Origin: Nocardioides okcheonensis
GTDB taxonomy: Bacteria > Actinomycetota > Actinomycetes > Propionibacteriales > Nocardioidaceae
Reading direction: 5' to 3'
Length of the DNA stretch: 64,000 nt
Assembly (NCBI RefSeq): GCF_020991065.1
Contig: NZ_CP087710.1
Span: forward strand, 186,001-250,000
Shown here: positions 49,638-57,016 of the stretch, in pieces
Numbering within the stretch: position 1 is the stretch's first letter
Layout of the letters: every line of letters starts with the position of its first letter
Made by a program: the position numbers and the translations under genes
The notes under the pieces: generated by a model
Told to the model about the DNA's origin: nothing
The model's input: only the letters and a program-made list of their open reading frames with translations
The model's database searches: none

Positions 49638-49687
49638 GCGGTGGCTGAGCCACGTTCTGCGTGCCCGGACCGTGGCTGGGGCACCGC
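49638..49687 (+). repeat. 50-bp hairpin element C (REP-like)
   Basis: It begins GCGGTGGCTGAGCCAC and ends GTGGCTGGGGCACCGC; the outer 6 bp and inner AGCCAC/GTGGCT pair. It begins 18 nt after the pyruvate kinase stop. Confidence 0.85.
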
Positions 49688-49720
49688 CGACGGGCGTGGC
49701 GGGCTGCGACGCGCGGGTGG

Positions 49721-49770
49721 GCGGTGGCTGAGCCACATTCTGCGTGCCCGGACTGTGGGTGGGGCACCGC
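49721..49770 (+). repeat. 50-bp hairpin element D (REP-like)
   Basis: The first 16 and last 17 bases equal element A read on the minus strand; only the loop differs. A 33-nt spacer separates it from element C, and 22 nt separate it from the tRNA-Leu 3' end. Confidence 0.85.
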
Positions 49771-49792
49771 CGGCGTCGCTGTGTCGATGTCG

Positions 49793-49875
49793 TGCCGGGT
49801 GTGGGAGTCGAACCCACACGCCCTTGCGGGCAGTGGTGTTTGAGACCACCGCGTCTGCCATTCCGCCAACCCGGC
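49793..49875 (-). tRNA. tRNA-Leu (CAA)
   Basis: Acceptor GCCGGGT/ACCCGGC with discriminator A, anticodon stem GTGGT/ACCAC with loop CTCAAAC (CAA), a long variable arm (TGCCCGCAAGGGCG) diagnostic of Leu, and T-arm GTGGGTTCGACTCCCAC. CCA is not encoded. Confidence 0.95.
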
Positions 49876-49899
49876 TAGGTGGCCACACCGTAGCGGAAC

Positions 49900-49905
49900 T
49901 AGCCT
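49900..49905 (+). promoter_or_regulatory. -10 box TAGCCT before the ANTAR regulator gene
   Basis: TAGCCT stands 7 nt before GTG 49913. The region lies only 24 bp from the tRNA-Leu 5' end, so the divergent tRNA promoter must overlap this gene's control region. Confidence 0.5.
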
Positions 49906-49912
49906 TGCGCCC

Positions 49913-50542
49913 GTGACCCAGCCCGCCGACGCCAGCACCGCCCCCGACGCCGTCCGCCGCGTGGTCATCGCCGAGGACGAGGCGCTGATCCGGATGGACC
50001 TCGCGGAGATGCTCGGCGAGGAGGGCTACGAGGTCGTGGGCCAGGCCGCGGACGGCCAGCGCGCCATCGAGCTGGCCCGCGAGCTGCGCCCGGACCTGGT
50101 GATCCTCGACGTGAAGATGCCGCGGCTCGACGGGATCGCCGCGGCCGAGGTGATCGCGGGCGAGCGGATCGCGCCCGTGGTCATCCTGACCGCCTTCTCC
50201 CAGCGCGAGCTGGTGGCGCGGGCCCGTGACGCCGGCGCGATGGCCTACCTCGTCAAGCCGTTCCAGCGCGGCGACCTGGTCCCGGCGATCGAGATGGCGG
50301 TGAGCCGGTTCGGCGAGATCGCCGTGCTCGAGCGCGAGGTGTCGGACCTGCAGGAGTCGCTGGCGACCCGCAAGGCCGTCGACCGCGCCAAGGGCGTGCT
50401 CCAGGAGCAGCTCGGCCTCAGCGAGCCGGACGCGTTCCGCTGGATCCAGAAGACCGCGATGGACCTGCGCCTGTCGATGAAGCAGGTGGCCGACGGGGTC
50501 GTCGAGCACGGCGTCGCGGGCCTCGGCGGCGCCGCGCGCTGA
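49913..50542 (+). CDS. pdtaR: ANTAR-domain response regulator, PdtaR-like
   Basis: The receiver (residues about 16-135) has VIAEDEALIRMDLAEML, phospho-acceptor ILDVKMPRLDG and VKPFQRGDL. The C-terminal ANTAR domain has DRAKGVLQEQLGLSEPDAFRWIQKTAMDLRLSM, here seen as AKGVLQEQLGLSEPDAF and RWIQKTAMD, which binds paired hexaloop RNA hairpins to prevent termination. M. tuberculosis PdtaR has the same layout and controls lipid-metabolism transcripts. The partner kinase PdtaS is not in the window. Confidence 0.92.
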   Translation: MTQPADASTAPDAVRRVVIAEDEALIRMDLAEMLGEEGYEVVGQAADGQRAIELARELRPDLVILDVKMPRLDGIAAAEVIAGERIAPVVILTAFSQRELVARARDAGAMAYLVKPFQRGDLVPAIEMAVSRFGEIAVLEREVSDLQESLATRKAVDRAKGVLQEQLGLSEPDAFRWIQKTAMDLRLSMKQVADGVVEHGVAGLGGAAR

Positions 50543-50786
50543 CCCGCGCCGGTCCGTGCCGGTGCGCCCGAACCGGTCCGTTCTGTGCCGTTCGGCCCCG
50601 TTGGGCGACGATTCCGCGCGCATCACGCCATGTTTCGGTTGCATTTCCGGTACAGACCGGATGATCACGAAACGGCAACGGCCTGTCGATCCGCGGCACT
50701 AATCGTGTCCCACGCCACATCTCGGGTGTTAGGTTCCCGCCACGAGGCTGCCGAGGTGGACAGCCCATAGAGCTATGGAGGGATCC
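50543..50786 (+). promoter_or_regulatory. liv operon control region
   Basis: This 244-bp gap is less GC-rich than its flanks. TAGGTT at 50730-50735 is a -10 candidate giving a leader of about 45 nt; GGAGGG (50778-50783) is the ribosome site. ATCAC-N6-GCAAC at 50664-50679 resembles one GlnR half-box, which would tie the transporter to nitrogen supply; this is tentative. Confidence 0.4.
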
Positions 50787-51944
50787 ATGATCCGCTCGAC
50801 CAAGACGTGGCAGGCCGTCGCGTTCACGGCGGTCGCCGGACTGGCGCTCAGCGCCTGTGGCACGACCGACACCGGCGGCGGCGGCGGCGACGCCGACGGC
50901 GGCGACTGCAGCTTCAAGATCGGTGCGATGGGCGCGCTGTCCGGCGCGAACGCCAGCATCGTCATCCCGTCCGTCGACGGCGCGGAGCTCGCGCTGAAGC
51001 AGTGGGACAACGACGAGTGCGACGTGACCCTCGAGCGCTTCGACACCGAGGGTGACCCGGCCAAGGCGACCCCGGTCGCGACCCAGATCGCCGGCGACGA
51101 GGACTTCATCGGCGTCATCGGTGGCGCGTTCTCCGGTGAGACCCGCGCGACCAAGACCATCTACCAGGATGGCGGCATCCCGATGATCAGCCAGTCGGCC
51201 ACCGCGACCGACCTGACCCAGGAGGAGCCGGTCGAGGTCTTCCACCGCCTCGTCCCCTACGACGACTACCAGGGCGCGGCGATCGCCAAGTACCTCACCG
51301 ACGAGCTCGGCGCCACGAAGGTCTTCGTCATCGACAACGCCGAGGCCTACGGCGAGCCGCTGGCCGACCGCGTCGAGGAGACCCTCGGCGACAACATGAT
51401 CGAGCGCGACAAGACCGAGGTCGGCCAGACCGACTTCGCGCCGACCGTCTCGAAGATCGAGTCGGCCGAGCCCGACGCGATCATGTACGGCGGCTACATC
51501 GCCGAGGCCGCGCCGCTGCTCAAGCAGATCCGCGACGCCGGCATCGACGCCCCGTTCATCGGTGGTGACGGCCTCTACGGTGCCGACTTCGGCAACGCCG
51601 TCGGCGAGGCCGGCGAGGGCGCGGTCGTGATGTGCCCCTGCGCCCCGATCGAGGAGGACAGCACCTTCGCCGCCGACTTCGAGGAGGAGTTCGGCGGTGC
51701 TCCCGGCGCCTACGCGGCCGAGGGCTTCGACGCGATGAACGTCTTCCTGGCCGCTCTCGACGACGGCGCCCGCACCCGTGCGGAGGTCCTCGAGTTCGTG
51801 AACAGCTACGAGGGCGACGGCCTCAGCAAGTCGATCGCGTTCGACGAGAATGGCGACGTCCCGGCCGAGCAGGTCTCCTACTGGGCCTACAAGAACGAGG
51901 GCGGCACGCTGACGCCCGAGGTCGAGGTCAAGCCCGAGGGCTGA
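50787..51944 (+). CDS. livK: Branched-chain amino acid ABC transporter, substrate-binding lipoprotein
   Basis: The 385-residue protein has a lipoprotein signal (VAGLALSAC) followed by a Gly/Asp linker, then a type I periplasmic-binding fold starting CSFKIGAMGALSGANAS with FHRLVPYDDYQGAAIAKYL and a DAIMYGGYIAEAAPLLKQI lobe. LivJ/K proteins bind Leu, Ile and Val. The second ATG at 50787 is chosen since the first (50775) contains the ribosome site. It is the first gene of the liv operon, separated from livH by a hairpin. Confidence 0.92.
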   Translation: MIRSTKTWQAVAFTAVAGLALSACGTTDTGGGGGDADGGDCSFKIGAMGALSGANASIVIPSVDGAELALKQWDNDECDVTLERFDTEGDPAKATPVATQIAGDEDFIGVIGGAFSGETRATKTIYQDGGIPMISQSATATDLTQEEPVEVFHRLVPYDDYQGAAIAKYLTDELGATKVFVIDNAEAYGEPLADRVEETLGDNMIERDKTEVGQTDFAPTVSKIESAEPDAIMYGGYIAEAAPLLKQIRDAGIDAPFIGGDGLYGADFGNAVGEAGEGAVVMCPCAPIEEDSTFAADFEEEFGGAPGAYAAEGFDAMNVFLAALDDGARTRAEVLEFVNSYEGDGLSKSIAFDENGDVPAEQVSYWAYKNEGGTLTPEVEVKPEG

Positions 51945-51968
51945 TCCGCAACACCCATGCACGACTCC

Positions 51969-51999
51969 GCGGGGGCGGCCGACACACGGCCGCCCCCGC
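51969..51999. terminator. Intra-operon hairpin between livK and livH
   Basis: A perfect 13-bp stem GCGGGGGCGGCCG with loop ACACA. It probably gives partial termination or RNA protection, so that the binding protein is made in excess over the permease. Confidence 0.8.
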
Positions 52000-52040
52000 T
52001 CCATGGGCCCGCACCGGGCCGCTACCTGGGAGGGCCCTGA

Positions 52041-53012
52041 GTGAACTTCGACGCCCTGATCAGCGGGTTGGACCGTCACACGCTTGACGGCATCACCCGC
52101 GGATCCATCTACGCGCTCGTCGCGCTGGGCTACACGATGGTGTACGGCGTGATGAAGCTGATCAACTTCGCACACTCCGAGGTGTTCATGGTGGGCACCT
52201 GGACGGTGCTCGGCACGTACACCCTGATCGGTGCGACCGGCGGCGCCGGGCTCGGGATGGTCATCGCGGCCACCCTGCTCGCGCTGCTGGCCGCGATGCT
52301 CGCCTCGGCGGGCACCGCGCTCGCCGTGGAGCGGATCGCCTACCGCCCGCTGCGCAAGAAGGGCGCGCCGCCGCTGATCTTCCTGATCACCGGCATCGGC
52401 TGCTCGATGGTCCTGGTGGAGACCTTCGGCCAGGTGCTGCGCGTCGTGTTCGGCCCGCCGTTCGGTCGCGTCACGGTCAACGTGCCGTCGGTGCTGGAGA
52501 CCAAGGTGCTCTTCACCATCCCCGGCGTCGACCTCGCGGTCAGCAACACCCGCGTGCTGATCATCGTCGGCGCGATCGTCATGATGTTCGCGCTCGACAC
52601 CTTCGTGAACAAGAGCCGCCTCGGTCGCGGCGTCCGCGCCGTCGCGCAGGACCCCGACACCGCCTCGCTCATGGGCGTCAACCAGGAGCGGGTCATCATG
52701 CTCGTCTTCGTGCTCGGTGGCGCGATGGCCGGCGTGGCGGCGCTGCTCTACACGATCCAGTACGACATCACGAAGTTCGACATCGGCTTCTTCATCGGCC
52801 TCAAGGCGTTCACCGCCGCCGTGCTCGGCGGCATCGGCAACCTGCGCGGAGCGCTGGTCGGTGGCCTGTTCCTCGGCATCGCCGAGGTCTACGCCTCCAT
52901 CGTCTGGAGCTCCGAGTGGACCAACGTCACCGCCTTCGTGGTGCTCGTCGTCGTCCTCATGTTCCGTCCCACCGGCCTGCTCGGTGAGTCCCTCGGAAAG
53001 GCACGCGCATGA
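52041..53012 (+). CDS. livH: Branched-chain amino acid ABC transporter permease LivH
   Basis: The 323-residue permease has about eight helices and starts with the LivH pattern DGITRGSIYALVALGYTMVYG followed by KLINFAHSEVFMVG. The cytoplasmic coupling loop GRGVRAVAQDPDTASLMGVN contacts the ATPases. GGGAGG lies upstream of GTG 52041. It ends with a 4-nt overlap with livM (ATGA). Confidence 0.93.
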   Translation: MNFDALISGLDRHTLDGITRGSIYALVALGYTMVYGVMKLINFAHSEVFMVGTWTVLGTYTLIGATGGAGLGMVIAATLLALLAAMLASAGTALAVERIAYRPLRKKGAPPLIFLITGIGCSMVLVETFGQVLRVVFGPPFGRVTVNVPSVLETKVLFTIPGVDLAVSNTRVLIIVGAIVMMFALDTFVNKSRLGRGVRAVAQDPDTASLMGVNQERVIMLVFVLGGAMAGVAALLYTIQYDITKFDIGFFIGLKAFTAAVLGGIGNLRGALVGGLFLGIAEVYASIVWSSEWTNVTAFVVLVVVLMFRPTGLLGESLGKARA

Positions 53013-54148
53013 GCCAGATCCTCGACTCCTACCGCAACCTGCACCTGGGTGACCGCTGGGACGGCGCCCCGAAGCCGGTGCGCTGGCTCGCGCTGCTGCT
53101 CGTGGTCGCGTTCGCCTACTACCTGCCGTACCTCAACATCCTGCCGTTCGCCTACATCCGCACCGACCTGGCCTCGACGGGCTCGGACTGGGCGAGCGTG
53201 CTCTTCCTGGTCGTCGTCTACATGATCGTCGCCGTCGGCCTCAACGTCGTGATCGGCCTGGCCGGCCTGCTCGACCTCGGCTACGTCGGCTTCTACGCCC
53301 TGGGCGCGTACTCGATCGCGCTCTTCGGGTCGCCGTCGTCGCCGGTCGTCGTCTCGCTGCAGGAGCGCTTCGGCTTCTCCGACACGTGGGCGGTGCCGTT
53401 CGCGGCGTGCATCCCGATCGCGATCTGCATGTCCCTCGTCGCGGGCGTGTTCCTCGGCGCACCGACGCTGCGGCTGCGCGGTGACTACCTCGCCATCGTG
53501 ACGCTCGGCTTCGGCGAGATCATCCGCATCACGGCCCGCAACCTCGACAACGTCACCAACGGCGCCGCCGGCATCACCCAGGTCCCGGTCCCGCCGGGCC
53601 CGGAGGTCGACGGTCGTGCGTTCTTCAACACCATCGACGCCGAGCGCTGGTACTGGCTGGCCCTCACCGTCCTGATCCTCATCATCTTCCTCGCCAAGCG
53701 CCTCGAGCACAGCCGCGTCGGGCGCGCCTGGCTGGCGATCCGCGAGGACGAGGACGCCGCGGCCGTGATGGGCGTCGCGGGCTTCAAGTTCAAGCTCTGG
53801 GCCTTCGCCATCGGCGCCACCCTGGGTGGCCTCGCGGGCCTGCTGTTCGGCTCGAAGCAGCAGTACGTCGAGCCCAACGCGTTCATGGTGCAGCTGTCAT
53901 TCCTCTTCGTCGCCATGGTCGTCATCGGCGGCTCGGGCAACATCTACGGTGCACTGCTCGGCGCCTTCCTCCTCACCTACCTGCCCGAGCGCTTCCGCGA
54001 GTTCGTCGACTGGCGTCCCTTCGCCTTCGGCGTCGCGCTGGTCGCGGTGATGATCTTCCGTCCGCAGGGCCTGGTGCCGAGCAGACGGCGGGCGAGGGAG
54101 TTCGAGGACCGACGACACGAGGCAGAGGAGGCTGCGGCCGATGTCTGA
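53009..54148 (+). CDS. livM: Branched-chain amino acid ABC transporter permease LivM
   Basis: This 379-residue permease has an extra N-terminal segment with two helices, then the core [25 protein letters not shown] (seen as [19 protein letters not shown]), [17 protein letters not shown] and the coupling loop [21 protein letters not shown]. The charged C-terminal tail is cytoplasmic. It pairs with LivH and overlaps livG by 8 nt. Confidence 0.93.
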   Translation: MSQILDSYRNLHLGDRWDGAPKPVRWLALLLVVAFAYYLPYLNILPFAYIRTDLASTGSDWASVLFLVVVYMIVAVGLNVVIGLAGLLDLGYVGFYALGAYSIALFGSPSSPVVVSLQERFGFSDTWAVPFAACIPIAICMSLVAGVFLGAPTLRLRGDYLAIVTLGFGEIIRITARNLDNVTNGAAGITQVPVPPGPEVDGRAFFNTIDAERWYWLALTVLILIIFLAKRLEHSRVGRAWLAIREDEDAAAVMGVAGFKFKLWAFAIGATLGGLAGLLFGSKQQYVEPNAFMVQLSFLFVAMVVIGGSGNIYGALLGAFLLTYLPERFREFVDWRPFAFGVALVAVMIFRPQGLVPSRRRAREFEDRRHEAEEAAADV

Positions 54149-55085
54149 GCAGAGCCAGACCACGATCGAGGGCGCCGAGATGCTGCCCGACACGTCCGAC
54201 CACGACCAGATCGCCATCGAGACGTCCGGAGCGGTGGGGGAGACCCTGCTCGAGGTCGACCACGTCACCCTGCGCTTCGGCGGCGTCGTGGCGCTCAACG
54301 ACGTGAACTTCGAGATCCGCCGCGGCGAGATCCTCGGCCTGATCGGTCCCAACGGCGCGGGCAAGACGACCTGCTTCAACGCGATGACGGGCGTCTACAC
54401 CCCCACCGAGGGCACGATCCGGTTCAAGGGCAAGGAGATCGCCGGCACCAAGCCGCACCGGATCAACCACCTCGGCATCGCCCGCACGTTCCAGAACATC
54501 CGGCTCTTCCCCGAGATGTCGGCCCTGGAGAACGTCATGGTGGGCTGCGACGCCCGCCACAAGACGAGCGTGCCGGGTGCGCTGTTCCGCCTCTACCGGG
54601 CCCGCCCGAGCGAGGACGAGCTGCCGAGCGGCGGCCTGAGGCGCTCGCTGGCGAAGGTCTTCGGGATCAGCCGGCACACGCTCGAGGAGCGCGCCGGCCG
54701 CCGTCGCTCGATGGAGCTGCTGCGCTTCGTCGGCATCGCCGACCGGGCCCACGAGCTGGCCCGCAACCTGCCCTACGGCTACCAGCGTCGCCTGGAGATC
54801 GCCCGAGCCCTGGCCACCGAGCCGGAGCTGATCTGCCTCGACGAGCCGGCGGCCGGCTTCAACCCGGCGGAGAAGGAGGACCTGATGGGCCTCATCCGCC
54901 GGATCCGCGACCTCGGCCACACGGTGCTGGTCATCGAGCACGACATGAAGCTGGTCCTCGGCGTGACCGACCGGATCGTGGTGCTCGAGTTCGGCCAGAA
55001 GATCGCCGAGGGCACCCCCGAAGAGGTCGCCCGCAACCCGAAGGTCATCGCCGCCTACCTGGGAGAGCCCGACGATGCTGCTTGA
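54141..55085 (+). CDS. livG: Branched-chain amino acid ABC transporter ATPase LivG
   Basis: A 314-residue ATPase with Walker [18 protein letters not shown], LivG-type [13 protein letters not shown] (Q-loop), signature region [14 protein letters not shown] (a variant of LSGGQ, usual for LivG), Walker [14 protein letters not shown] and H-loop [11 protein letters not shown]. Its N-terminal 35 residues are an acidic extension, and a 40-residue insertion lies between the Q-loop and signature. It overlaps livF by 11 nt. Confidence 0.94.
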   Translation: MSEQSQTTIEGAEMLPDTSDHDQIAIETSGAVGETLLEVDHVTLRFGGVVALNDVNFEIRRGEILGLIGPNGAGKTTCFNAMTGVYTPTEGTIRFKGKEIAGTKPHRINHLGIARTFQNIRLFPEMSALENVMVGCDARHKTSVPGALFRLYRARPSEDELPSGGLRRSLAKVFGISRHTLEERAGRRRSMELLRFVGIADRAHELARNLPYGYQRRLEIARALATEPELICLDEPAAGFNPAEKEDLMGLIRRIRDLGHTVLVIEHDMKLVLGVTDRIVVLEFGQKIAEGTPEEVARNPKVIAAYLGEPDDAA

Positions 55086-55785
55086 GATGAAGGACGCCGT
55101 GCTCAGCTACGGCAAGATCGAGGCCCTCCACGGGGTCAGCGTGCAGGTCAACGCCGGCGAGGTCGTCTCGCTGATCGGCGCCAACGGCGCCGGCAAGACC
55201 TCGACGATGCGTGCGCTGTCGGGCGTGCGCGGCCTGGCCTCCGGGTCGGTCGTCTTCGACGGCGAGGACGTCACCAAGCTGCGCGCCGACCAGCGGCTGC
55301 GCAAGGGGCTGGTGCTGTGCCCCGAGGGTCGCGGCATCTTCCCCGGCATGACGGTCACCGAGAACCTCAACATGGGCGCCTACACCCGCAAGGACAAGGC
55401 CGCCATCGACGAGGACTACGACCGGGTGTTCGGCCTGTTCCCGCGCCTGCTCGAGCGCAAGAAGCAGGTGGCCGGCACGATGTCCGGCGGTGAGCAGCAG
55501 ATGCTGGCCATCGGGCGTGCGCTGATGTCGCGCCCGAAGCTGCTGATGCTCGACGAGCCGTCGATGGGCCTGGCGCCGATGCTGATCCAGCAGATCTTCG
55601 ACATCATCACCGAGATCTCCCAGCAGGGCACCACGATCCTGGTCGTGGAGCAGAACGCCAAGCAGGCGCTCTCGCGCAGCGACCGGGCGTACGTCCTCGA
55701 GACGGGCACGATCGTGAAGTCGGGCACCGGTGCGGACCTCCTCGACGATCCGTCGGTGCGGGAGGCCTACCTCGGCGTAGCCTGA
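55075..55785 (+). CDS. livF: Branched-chain amino acid ABC transporter ATPase LivF
   Basis: The 236-residue ATPase has Walker A IGANGAGKTSTMRALSG, the LivF-typical LVLCPEGRGIFPGMTVTENL, signature MSGGEQQMLAIGRALM, Walker B LLMLDEPSMGLAP and H-loop LVVEQNAKQAL. It is the last liv gene; a leaderless-type promoter box for the next gene follows within 20 bp. Confidence 0.95.
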   Translation: MLLEMKDAVLSYGKIEALHGVSVQVNAGEVVSLIGANGAGKTSTMRALSGVRGLASGSVVFDGEDVTKLRADQRLRKGLVLCPEGRGIFPGMTVTENLNMGAYTRKDKAAIDEDYDRVFGLFPRLLERKKQVAGTMSGGEQQMLAIGRALMSRPKLLMLDEPSMGLAPMLIQQIFDIITEISQQGTTILVVEQNAKQALSRSDRAYVLETGTIVKSGTGADLLDDPSVREAYLGVA

Positions 55786-55875
55786 GGGGGACGCGGGCGC
55801 TATCCTCGCCCGGGTGTGTGGCGCCGGGACAGGCCGGTGGGGGGCCACGTGGTCGAGTGCAGGAATGGTGGATCG

Positions 55876-56448
55876 ATGACTCGGACGCCGGTGACCGTAC
55901 GTGCGGCGGGCCCCGCCGACGTGGCCTCGCTGCGTGAGCTGTGGAGCGACATCCTGCGTCGCGGCGGGCTCGACGAGCAGCTCGCCGACGTGGCGCGCAT
56001 CGTCGCCGCGGCCGCCGGGCGTGACGACCAGTGCGTCGCGGTGGCGGAGGTCGACGGCGAGGTCGCCGGTGCGGTGTTCCTCGAGGCCACGACCTTCACC
56101 CCGCTCAACCTCGAGCCCGCGGTCCTCGCGGTCTCGCCGCACGTCTTCGACCGGTTCCGGCGCAAGGGCGTCGGCAGCGCGCTCATGGAGGCGGGCTGCC
56201 GCTTCGCCGACCAGCACGGCATCACCCACATCCAGACCGCGGCGGCCGCGGAGGCGCGCGACGCCAACCGGTTCATGGCGCGGCTGTCGTTCGCGCCGCA
56301 GGCGATGCTCCGCGCGGCCACCACCAGCGCGGTGCGGGCCCGGCTGCCGAAGTCACGCCAGGCGACCCCGGCGGCGACGAGCAAGCAGCGCATCGACCGG
56401 GTCCTCGCCGCGCGGCGGGTCCGGCGCGGCGAGCGCGTCCCCGGCTGA
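55876..56448 (+). CDS. GNAT family N-acetyltransferase
   Basis: A 190-residue protein starting TVRAAGPADVASLRELW, with the acetyl-CoA loop RFRRKGVGSALMEAG (R/Q-x-x-G-x-G/A) and FMARLSFAPQ in the last strand. The C-terminal 35 residues are basic. ATG 55876 is supported by a nearby GGTGG; a GTG at 55816, just behind TATCCT (55801-55806), would add 20 residues and fit a leaderless start. The acceptor is unknown. Confidence 0.82.
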   Translation: MTRTPVTVRAAGPADVASLRELWSDILRRGGLDEQLADVARIVAAAAGRDDQCVAVAEVDGEVAGAVFLEATTFTPLNLEPAVLAVSPHVFDRFRRKGVGSALMEAGCRFADQHGITHIQTAAAAEARDANRFMARLSFAPQAMLRAATTSAVRARLPKSRQATPAATSKQRIDRVLAARRVRRGERVPG

Positions 56449-56475
56449 GCGCCCGGCCGGCGCCGGCGACCGGCC

Positions 56476-56931
56476 TCAGGCGCCGGGCGCGTCGATCAGG
56501 GCGCAGGTGATCCGCGAGGTGCAGACCCGCTTGCCGCGCTCGTCGGTGATCACCACCTCGTAGGACGTGCTGCTGCGGCCGAGGTGGACCGCGGTCGCCA
56601 CGCCGGTGACGATGCCCGAGGTCGCCGAGCGGTGGTGGGTGGCGTTGATGTCGACGCCGACCGCGATCTTCGCGGGGTAGGCGTGGATCGCCGACCCGAT
56701 CGAGCCGAGCGTCTCGGCGAGCACGACCGACGCACCGCCGTGCAGGAGGCCGAACGGCTGGGTGTTGCCCTCGACCGGCATGGTCGCGACGACCCGCTCC
56801 GCCGAGACCTCGACGAGCTCGACGCCCATCTTGTCGTTGAGCCGGCCGTTGCCCTCGGGCATGAAGGCGATCAGCTCCTCGACGCTGAGGTCGGCGAGGG
56901 ACTCGGGACGGGACGCAGACGTGTCGCTCAT
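56476..56931 (-). CDS. PaaI-type hotdog-fold thioesterase
   Basis: The 151-residue single hotdog domain has NTQPFGLLHGGASVVLAETLGS with the catalytic HGG and Glu/Asp region, and GVDINATHHRSATSGIVTG as the second strand pair. PaaI/YbdB-type enzymes hydrolyse aryl- or acyl-CoA thioesters as tetramers. ATG 56931 is preferred. It is convergent with the GNAT gene and divergent from polA. Confidence 0.88.
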   Translation of the reverse strand: MSDTSASRPESLADLSVEELIAFMPEGNGRLNDKMGVELVEVSAERVVATMPVEGNTQPFGLLHGGASVVLAETLGSIGSAIHAYPAKIAVGVDINATHHRSATSGIVTGVATAVHLGRSSTSYEVVITDERGKRVCTSRITCALIDAPGA

Positions 56932-56937
56932 GGCGCC

Positions 56938-56943
56938 ATTGTG
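56938..56943 (-). promoter_or_regulatory. -10-like box CACAAT before the thioesterase gene
   Basis: CACAAT is followed by GGCGCC and the ATG at 56931 on the minus strand, the same arrangement as at 13463. Confidence 0.4.
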
Positions 56944-57004
56944 TCGTCCGGCAGGGTGGCGCGGGGGAGCAGGGCTGGCCACGGACGGTGTCGGTGGCGG
57001 CCGC

Positions 57005-57010
57005 TAGAGT
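57005..57010 (+). promoter_or_regulatory. -10 box TAGAGT before polA
   Basis: TAGAGT, six bases, then GTG 57017; no ribosome site is present. Confidence 0.55.
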
Positions 57011-57016
57011 CGGCGG

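Noticed and set aside
50775..50787. Upstream ATG at 50775 as the livK start
   Set aside because: The codons that follow are the ribosome-binding site GGAGGG of the second ATG, which begins a proper lipoprotein signal.
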